Assembly (NCBI GenBank): GCA_017557605.1
Contig: JAFYYJ010000104.1
Coordinates: 1 to 48,970, forward strand
From: Salinivirgaceae bacterium
GTDB taxonomy: Bacteria; Bacteroidota; Bacteroidia; Bacteroidales; SZUA-534
Length of the DNA: 48,970 nt
Direction: 5' to 3'
Shown here in pieces: positions 43,643-48,970 of this stretch; the first letter of the stretch is position 1; each line of letters starts with the position of its first letter. Position numbers and translations under genes: made by a program. A model generated the notes under the pieces. It was given only the letters and a program-made list of their open reading frames with translations, searched no databases and was not told where the DNA came from.

Positions 43643-44142
43643 AGCAAATACTTGAAGAGTCGGGCATGCGCATCCCATACCATCCCGAATTGTGTTATAT
43701 GATAGAAAAATCCGCCGTTGTGGGCAGGTTAAAGGGGGTAAAGATTGTTGAGTTTGTTGAGGCGAATGGAATAGACCAGATAATAATGCTTGAAGCAAAG
43801 ACATCCGCACCACAACCAGGGAACAAGAACGATTATGTTGAGTATTTGTCATCGGTGCGCGAGAAGTTCCAAAATAGCATATCGTTGTTGAATGCCGCGA
43901 AATTGAAGCGTTTGCCAAAAATATATGACGAATTGCCGCAAGCCTTGAAAGACATTGATTACAAGAATGCTGAATATAAATTGTATTTCATTATTAAGCA
44001 GTCGAAAAGTGAATGGATAATACCCCTTTCCGATGATTTGTATCTACAATTGCGTCCGTTCTTAAAGTGTTGGAATATTCCAAAAAATAATTTTATCGTA
44101 GTCAACGAAGAAATGGCTCGCACTTGCAGAATAATAGAATAA
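43639..44142 (+). CDS. Probable PD-(D/E)XK nuclease-like partner
   Basis: A 167-residue protein. VKIVEFVEANGIDQIIMLEAKTS has E38, D46, E52 and K54; the strand ending in E-A-K with an acidic residue before it matches the PD-(D/E)XK nuclease core. A second part (KLYFIIKQSKSEWIIPL) adds beta structure. The ATGA overlap with the ATPase means the products likely act together. The nuclease call is from motif pattern only. Confidence 0.65.
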   Translation: MKQILEESGMRIPYHPELCYMIEKSAVVGRLKGVKIVEFVEANGIDQIIMLEAKTSAPQPGNKNDYVEYLSSVREKFQNSISLLNAAKLKRLPKIYDELPQALKDIDYKNAEYKLYFIIKQSKSEWIIPLSDDLYLQLRPFLKCWNIPKNNFIVVNEEMARTCRIIE

Positions 44143-44216
44143 TCGTAGCCGGCAAGCGCAAAAATGTCTAATCATTGCTACGGCTAACATAATATTTTGC
44201 AATCCATTTTAATAAA

Positions 44217-44990
44217 ATGCCAACATCTTCTGAAAAATACCGCATAGGCAAAGTTCACATTACTGTTACCAACCCTGATGACACAAAAAGGCGCATAGAG
44301 AAAGCCGCCTTGAACGGACAAGGTGGATATGTTTGTGTGAGCAATATGCGGATGGTGAAATATGCCGGGAAGAATCCAGAGTATGCTAATCTGATGGAGC
44401 AATCATTGCTTAATGTTCCTGATGGAATGCCGCTTGTTTGGTGCGGGCATTTGTGGGGGTATAAAAAAGTTGCTCGCGTTATGGGTTTTGAATTGATGGA
44501 TTTGCTTCTAAAAAGCGGTGATAAAAGTTTGCCACATTATTTTTTGGGAGACACACAAGTTGTTTTGGATAAACTAATCACAAAATACAGAACTGATTTT
44601 GATAGCAATATTGCCGGAGCGTATTCTCCGCCGTTTGCCGAAGTTAATGAGTTTGATTATGAGAGTATTGCGAAAATGATTGCTGATAGTGGTGCAAGAA
44701 TTGTATGGACAGCAATGAGGTCGCCTAAACAAGATTTCTTTAATCGCAGATTGACTGAAATAAATCCAGATATTGTTTGTATAGGTGTGGGTAGGGCATT
44801 TAGATTAGCGATTGGTGAATTCAAGGATGTTCCCAAAGCCGCTAAGGCATTCGGATTATCAGGCATTTGGTTAAGAAAGACAAGCCTTTGGAACACTTTG
44901 AGTTGGTATTTCCAAAGTTGTTTTTACTTGGCATATTATTTCTTACAAATCGTGTTCTCACGTTTAGTTGATAAAAAAAGTTATGAGTAG
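44217..44990 (+). CDS. WecG/TagA/CpsF-family glycosyltransferase (GT26)
   Basis: A 257-residue GT26 enzyme, which transfers a UDP-linked sugar onto a lipid-linked precursor at the membrane. GGYVCVSNMRMV and LLNVPDGMPLVWCGHLWGY (with the catalytic aspartate in NVPDGMPLVW) start it; HYFLGDTQVVLDKL, SPPFAEVNEFDYESI, and KQDFFNRRL follow. The C-terminal hydrophobic segment may attach it to the membrane. Start at ATG 44217. CapA-like gene overlaps its end by eight bases. Confidence 0.93.
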   Translation: MPTSSEKYRIGKVHITVTNPDDTKRRIEKAALNGQGGYVCVSNMRMVKYAGKNPEYANLMEQSLLNVPDGMPLVWCGHLWGYKKVARVMGFELMDLLLKSGDKSLPHYFLGDTQVVLDKLITKYRTDFDSNIAGAYSPPFAEVNEFDYESIAKMIADSGARIVWTAMRSPKQDFFNRRLTEINPDIVCIGVGRAFRLAIGEFKDVPKAAKAFGLSGIWLRKTSLWNTLSWYFQSCFYLAYYFLQIVFSRLVDKKSYE

Positions 44991-46116
44991 CAAAATAACA
45001 TTTATAGGTGATGTAATGTTGGGCAGAATTGTCGGAACAAAATATGACAAAACGCCATATAACATTGTTGCTCAAGAATTAAAAGAAGTTTGCAAATCTT
45101 CAGACTTCACTGTGGCCAATTTGGAATCGCCCGTAACAATTACAAAAGATTCAGAAGCCGACCATTTGCAATTTGTGGGAAGCGAGCCTATTCTGAAAGA
45201 ATTAAAATTCGTAGACTTATTCACGTTAGCGAACAATCATATCAATGATGCCGCTGAAATAGGAATGGATGAAACTGTTAGTTTGTTGGAGCGCAATGGT
45301 TTCAAACACAATGGCTTATTTAAAAAAGACACGGATTATTTGCCATTCATTTATAATGATGAAATTGCAATTGTAACTGTTACAGATATGATGAACATAC
45401 CATTTGCTGATAATAACAAATGGAAGTGTTTACGGGTTGGAGACCAACAGGTTAACGATGTAATATCTTTCTATAAGCAAAAAGGATTGTTTGTCATAGT
45501 TTATGCCCATATAGGAGCGCTGTTCACAAGATTCCCTAATCCAACGACACGTGATTTCCTTCACGAATACGTTGATAATGGCGCCGATTGTATTGTAACG
45601 GCTCATTCACATTGTTTGGGCGGTATGGAGAAATACAAAGGCATTCCTATTTTTCATAGTTTGGGCGATTTCGTGATGGATGGTAATTCATATAGGCGCA
45701 GACGAAGCGCAATACTTTCTTTAACCATAAATAACAATCAGGTGAAAGATTGGAAGTTGACACCCGCAGAAATAAACGACAATTATGAAACGGTTGTACC
45801 AACTGAAAAAACGGCAAAGAAAATGTTGGCAGATTTCGATATGGTGTCAAAGAAAATCGAAAAGCATAATAGTAACTATTCGAAATTTTATAAGTGGCAG
45901 TATAAAAAGGAGATGATTAATCATACATTTAGCACTATCTTTTATTTAATTCATACCAAAGGATTTTGGGGAATGCTAAAACTTGTATGTTTAAGATTTG
46001 AAGAAGTGTTCAGAATGTTCAAATGGGTGGCCACCGACCGTAGCAAAGTCCAACGAGATGACGATGCCATTTTGCCCGACAGAAAGAAATTTAAGCAAGA
46101 GGATTTATTCAAATAA
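44983..46116 (+). CDS. CapA-like metallophosphatase-fold protein
   Basis: A 377-residue protein of the PgsA/CapA family with [38 protein letters not shown] and [10 protein letters not shown], the metal-binding motifs of calcineurin-like phosphoesterases. CapA takes part in poly-gamma-glutamate and other capsule export; no capBC is nearby, so the substrate here is open. No signal peptide is seen. ATG at 44983 is preferred to TTG at 44968. It overlaps the WecG-like gene. Confidence 0.87.
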   Translation: MSSKITFIGDVMLGRIVGTKYDKTPYNIVAQELKEVCKSSDFTVANLESPVTITKDSEADHLQFVGSEPILKELKFVDLFTLANNHINDAAEIGMDETVSLLERNGFKHNGLFKKDTDYLPFIYNDEIAIVTVTDMMNIPFADNNKWKCLRVGDQQVNDVISFYKQKGLFVIVYAHIGALFTRFPNPTTRDFLHEYVDNGADCIVTAHSHCLGGMEKYKGIPIFHSLGDFVMDGNSYRRRRSAILSLTINNNQVKDWKLTPAEINDNYETVVPTEKTAKKMLADFDMVSKKIEKHNSNYSKFYKWQYKKEMINHTFSTIFYLIHTKGFWGMLKLVCLRFEEVFRMFKWVATDRSKVQRDDDAILPDRKKFKQEDLFK

Positions 46117-46124
46117 CAAGAATT

Positions 46125-46691
46125 ATGAAAAATCACACTCAAACAAAATATACCAAGCCTTCTTCATTAACTCGTTTTGGTCAGTTGCTATCAACCATTT
46201 TTTCTTTAACATATTGGAAATGGACGGCTAAACGTTTCGCATACAATGCAATAAACAATGTGCGAGGTTTGCGTTTGGCCAAAATTGGGGAAGACACAAA
46301 TATTCATCCTACGGCATTAATTCGAGAAGGCGAGTTCGTTACAATTGGTAATCATTGCCTGATAAACCATAACAATCTCATACAGGCTGGCAAAAGCAAA
46401 AATGGCTCAATAACAATAGGCGATTATGTGCATACCGGAGCCAATGTTATGATGATTGCTTTTAATCACGGCTTTTATACACGTGATATTCCTACCAAGC
46501 AACAAGATTATTTAGAGGCACCCATTGTTATCGGAAACGATGTTTGGATAGGTGGGGGCTCTATAATTCTTGCCGGAGTAACAATTGGCGATGGTGCTGT
46601 GATAGCCGCGGGTGCGGTTGTAAACAAAGATGTGCCAGCATACACCATTGTCGGCGGTGTTCCTGCAAAAATTTTAAAAAACAGAGAGTAA
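46125..46691 (+). CDS. Hexapeptide acyltransferase (CatB/WcaF-like)
   Basis: A 188-residue left-handed beta-helix protein. [51 protein letters not shown] and [31 protein letters not shown] are hexapeptide turns. The catalytic histidine of the family lies in AFNHGF. The N-terminal 50 residues are basic. It probably acetylates a glycan. The next gene starts directly after the stop. Confidence 0.88.
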   Translation: MKNHTQTKYTKPSSLTRFGQLLSTIFSLTYWKWTAKRFAYNAINNVRGLRLAKIGEDTNIHPTALIREGEFVTIGNHCLINHNNLIQAGKSKNGSITIGDYVHTGANVMMIAFNHGFYTRDIPTKQQDYLEAPIVIGNDVWIGGGSIILAGVTIGDGAVIAAGAVVNKDVPAYTIVGGVPAKILKNRE

Positions 46692-47855
46692 ATGAGAATT
46701 TTACTTCTTTATGCCGATGCCACACAGACCTTGCCAGTAGCCCGTTCTTTACGGCAGAAAGGGCATTTTGTTGCAGGAGTTTTTGCATCGCGGTTGAGTT
46801 ATGGATATCCGTCTCGATTCATTAACAAGCGGTATTTATTCTCAAATGTCGAAAATGTTGATGAATATTATGGCTATGTTTATGAAATATTGGAACATAC
46901 CGAATACGATTCCATAATTCCGATGAACGATGCGAGTGCCGTTATGCTCAGCAAATACTCGAGCGAATTGCGTCAGTTCACCGCATTCGTGATGCCCGAT
47001 TACAAGACATTTTCAAGGGCATACGACAAGCATTCTCTTATGCGGCTTTGTCAGGAGAAAGGCTATCCGCACCCGCGAACGACAATTGTTGAGGATGGCC
47101 ATATAGAACAAATAGACGTTGATTCTTTGCAGTTTCCGTTATTGATAAAACCGAATTTAACTTGTGGTGCAAGAGGAATGACTTATTGTGAAGACAAAAA
47201 TGAATTACTCGGTAAATTTCCATCAATATATCGGGAATATGGCGATTGCCATTTGCAAAGTTTCGTTCCTGTAGGAGGTCATCAGGTTGAAGTTCAACTA
47301 TATATCAACGAAAAACAAAAACTGATTCAGTCATCAGTTATTAAGAAATTCAGATGGTACCCTGAAAACGGAGGAAGTAGTTGCTGCAACACGTCGGATG
47401 AGAATGATAAGATTGTCGGCATTTGTTGTCAAATATTGAAAGATATCGGCTGGGTTGGTTTTGCCGATTTCGATACAATTGAGGACCCGCGCACTGGCGA
47501 GTTGCTGATAATGGAAATCAATCCGCGGTTACCGGCGTGCGTCAAAACACCTTTCGCCGCAGGAATCGATTGGGCGGATGTCATAGTGAGTGAATATTTG
47601 GGTAATCCGCATAGGTGTTATCAGGCAAGCAAGCAAGTTTATCTGCGGCATTTGGGTTTTGAAACATTGTGGTTTTTCTACAGCAAAAACCGTTTCAAAA
47701 CAACCCCCAATTGGTTTAAATTTATAGGTCGCAACATTTTTTATCAAGATATCAGTTGTTTTTCCGACCCGTTGCCGTTCTTTTTCGGTACGCTCGGAAA
47801 TGTCATAAAACAACTTTCACCAAAATTCAGAAAAACAAAATCTGGCACACGATAG
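46692..47855 (+). CDS. ATP-grasp ligase
   Basis: A 387-residue ATP-grasp protein, like the carbamoyl-phosphate-synthase-type ligases often placed beside polysaccharide deacetylases. DKHSLMRLCQEKGYPHPRT begins the ATP-grasp domain; FPLLIKPNLTCGARG is the ATP lysine and loop; VQLYIN and FADFDT with LLIMEINPRLPAC give the metal ligands (E and N). It should join a carboxylate to an amine, perhaps an amino acid on the glycan. ATG follows the stop of the previous gene without a spacer. Confidence 0.85.
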   Translation: MRILLLYADATQTLPVARSLRQKGHFVAGVFASRLSYGYPSRFINKRYLFSNVENVDEYYGYVYEILEHTEYDSIIPMNDASAVMLSKYSSELRQFTAFVMPDYKTFSRAYDKHSLMRLCQEKGYPHPRTTIVEDGHIEQIDVDSLQFPLLIKPNLTCGARGMTYCEDKNELLGKFPSIYREYGDCHLQSFVPVGGHQVEVQLYINEKQKLIQSSVIKKFRWYPENGGSSCCNTSDENDKIVGICCQILKDIGWVGFADFDTIEDPRTGELLIMEINPRLPACVKTPFAAGIDWADVIVSEYLGNPHRCYQASKQVYLRHLGFETLWFFYSKNRFKTTPNWFKFIGRNIFYQDISCFSDPLPFFFGTLGNVIKQLSPKFRKTKSGTR

Positions 47856-47859
47856 CGCT

Positions 47860-48705
47860 ATGAACATTCTAACCTTTGACATCGAAGAGTGGTTCCATAT
47901 CCTTGATTTTGAGGAGACTCGCAACGAGGAGCAATGGCGGACTTACGAGGTGCGCATCTACGAGAATGTGGAGCGCCTATTCCGCATACTCGAGGAGACT
48001 AACAGCCGCGCAACATTTTTCATAGTGGGCTGGATAGCAAAAACTTACCCCGATTTGGTTAAGCAGATTGCCGCCAAATATCAGATTGGCAGCCACACAA
48101 TGAATCATCAGCTCATTTGGAACCAGACACCAGAGGAATTTAGGGAGGATGTGTCATCGAGCGTGAAATTTCTCGAAGATTTGACGGGCAAGAAGGTAAC
48201 CACATTCCGTGTGCCGGGGTTTTCAATTCGCGAGAGCGAGGGGTGGGCTTTCGAAACGTTGGCCGAGTTAGGCATAACAACCGATTGTTCGGTGTTTCCT
48301 GCCCATCACGGTCACGGCGGAATGCCAACCTACAGCCGCCCCGTGCCGAGTATTATCAGTCGTAACGGCATTACAATCCGCGAGTTTCCCATTACAACCA
48401 AATTGATAGGAGGTCATCATATCATCTTCACAGGAGGAGGCTATTTCCGTCTGTTTCCATACCCGCTTATCAAGCGTTGGAGCAGCCAGCATGACTATCT
48501 AATGTCGTACATCCATCCGCGCGATTTGGATGCTGGTCAGCCAATGCTTCACGGTCTGCCGCTTAAGCGCAAGTTCAAGTCGTACGTTGGATTGAAAGGG
48601 GCTGAGGCCAAACTTCGTCGTTGGCTTACCGATTTTCAGTTTACCGATGTGGCCACCGCCGAGAGCCAGATTGATTGGTCGCAGGTGCCGGTGGTAAAGT
48701 TATAG
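47860..48705 (+). CDS. Polysaccharide deacetylase (NodB/XrtA-type)
   Basis: A 281-residue NodB-homology deacetylase. LTFDIEEWFHILDF has the catalytic Asp, RATFFIVG follows, and GSHTMNHQ carries the zinc-binding histidines. FRVPGFSIRESE and the late YIHPRDLDAGQP motif complete the site. The pattern TFDIEEWFH and the C-terminal part match the deacetylases placed in exopolysaccharide loci (DUF3473). It may de-N-acetylate the glycan. It is the last gene of the locus, four bases after the ATP-grasp gene. Confidence 0.9.
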   Translation: MNILTFDIEEWFHILDFEETRNEEQWRTYEVRIYENVERLFRILEETNSRATFFIVGWIAKTYPDLVKQIAAKYQIGSHTMNHQLIWNQTPEEFREDVSSSVKFLEDLTGKKVTTFRVPGFSIRESEGWAFETLAELGITTDCSVFPAHHGHGGMPTYSRPVPSIISRNGITIREFPITTKLIGGHHIIFTGGGYFRLFPYPLIKRWSSQHDYLMSYIHPRDLDAGQPMLHGLPLKRKFKSYVGLKGAEAKLRRWLTDFQFTDVATAESQIDWSQVPVVKL

Positions 48706-48775
48706 CAGCAGGTAGTAAAAAAGCCGCGGGATTTTCCTTTCATTTTCACCACCATCATTCGTTTGCGTTTTTTTT

Positions 48776-48783
48776 TAGTTTTG
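48776..48783 (+). promoter_or_regulatory. Possible -7 box for leuS
   Basis: TAGTTTTG fits TAnnTTTG, preceded by a T-run and TTTG at 48762-48765, 56 bases before the leuS start. Spacing to that TTTG is short, so it may not be the -33 element. Confidence 0.4.
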
Positions 48784-48839
48784 CGGTTTAAACAAAATAA
48801 AAATTGCGGCGCATCGACGCTATTAAATATCAATGGTTT

Positions 48840-48970
48840 ATGGAATATAACTTCACCGAAATCGAACAGAAATGGCAGGCTTATTGGGAAAAGAACAAAA
48901 CCTTTAAGACCGTTTTAGACAAATCGAAACCTAAATTCTACGCACTCGATATGTTCCCCTATCCGTCGGG
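48840..48970 (+). CDS. leuS: Leucyl-tRNA synthetase, N-terminal 43 residues (partial)
   Basis: ATG at 48840 opens [19 protein letters not shown], then [13 protein letters not shown], which is the conserved LeuRS segment just before the HIGH motif. The window ends within the codon after Gly43. The first aminoacylation-domain helix and the FPYPSG strand are diagnostic. The rest is outside the window. It marks the end of the polysaccharide locus. Confidence 0.93.
   Translation, partial: MEYNFTEIEQKWQAYWEKNKTFKTVLDKSKPKFYALDMFPYPS

Noticed and set aside
42635..44142. Septu, Gabija or PARIS
   Set aside because: No HNH partner, no UvrD-like helicase, no TOPRIM domain in either protein.
44983..46116. 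Poly-gamma-glutamate operon
   Set aside because: Only the CapA-like member is present; capB and capC are missing and neighbours are glycan genes.

Overview
The window looks like a chromosomal segment of a Bacteroidetes, most likely Bacteroidales. The evidence is Bacteroidetes-type -7 boxes (TAnnTTTG) before several genes, many SPII lipoproteins, a type IX secretion C-terminal sorting domain, the long Bacteroidetes form of NusB, and a core gene set (metG, radA, panC/panD, nusB, yajC, coaE, folK, rbfA, dnaG, sufS/sufE, leuS) typical of that phylum. The species cannot be named from the sequence. No tRNA, rRNA, CRISPR array or intact insertion sequence was seen.

Bases 1-24.8 kb are mostly housekeeping. 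They hold metG (3' part outside the window), two lipoproteins, a lipoprotein M1 aminopeptidase, radA, panD and panC, then a forward block nusB / DUF1573 lipoprotein / yajC / YbbR-like / coaE / TerB-DnaJ protein. Next come small envelope genes, a Rieske-like lipoprotein with cysteine-only ligands, folK, a LolC/E-type permease with rbfA, and dnaG. A 780-base repeat-rich gap with two possible microproteins precedes a 1337-residue secreted repeat protein (T9SS cargo). A cyclophilin and sufS-sufE-sufT-like genes follow.

Bases 25.0-48.7 kb form one long forward surface-polysaccharide locus between the SUF genes and leuS. It opens with a MntA/HepT toxin-antitoxin pair directly joined to the GDP-heptose pathway (hddA, gmhA, gmhB-like, hddC). 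Then come a Wzx-like flippase, a dTDP-3-acetamido-3,6-dideoxyhexose set (two FdtA/QdtA-like ketoisomerases, an acetyltransferase, an aminotransferase), a Wzy-like polymerase, several glycosyltransferases, an epimerase with a zinc ribbon, acyltransferases, a WecG/TagA transferase, a CapA-like protein, an ATP-grasp ligase and a polysaccharide deacetylase. rmlA/rmlB, needed to make the dTDP-4-keto sugar, are not in the window. From about 28.6 kb to 41.3 kb the DNA is visibly more AT-rich than the housekeeping part, which fits exchange of glycan loci.

Two non-glycan cassettes sit inside the locus and are the best candidates for new biology. One (29.3-30.8 kb) encodes a 417-residue protein whose ends carry proteasome beta-subunit/HslV motifs around a large central insertion. 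It is preceded by an unusually strong Shine-Dalgarno and followed by a 60-residue lysine-rich protein. The other (42.6-44.1 kb) encodes an OLD/RecF-like ATPase overlapping a probable PD-(D/E)XK nuclease, with its own promoter and operator-like inverted repeats.
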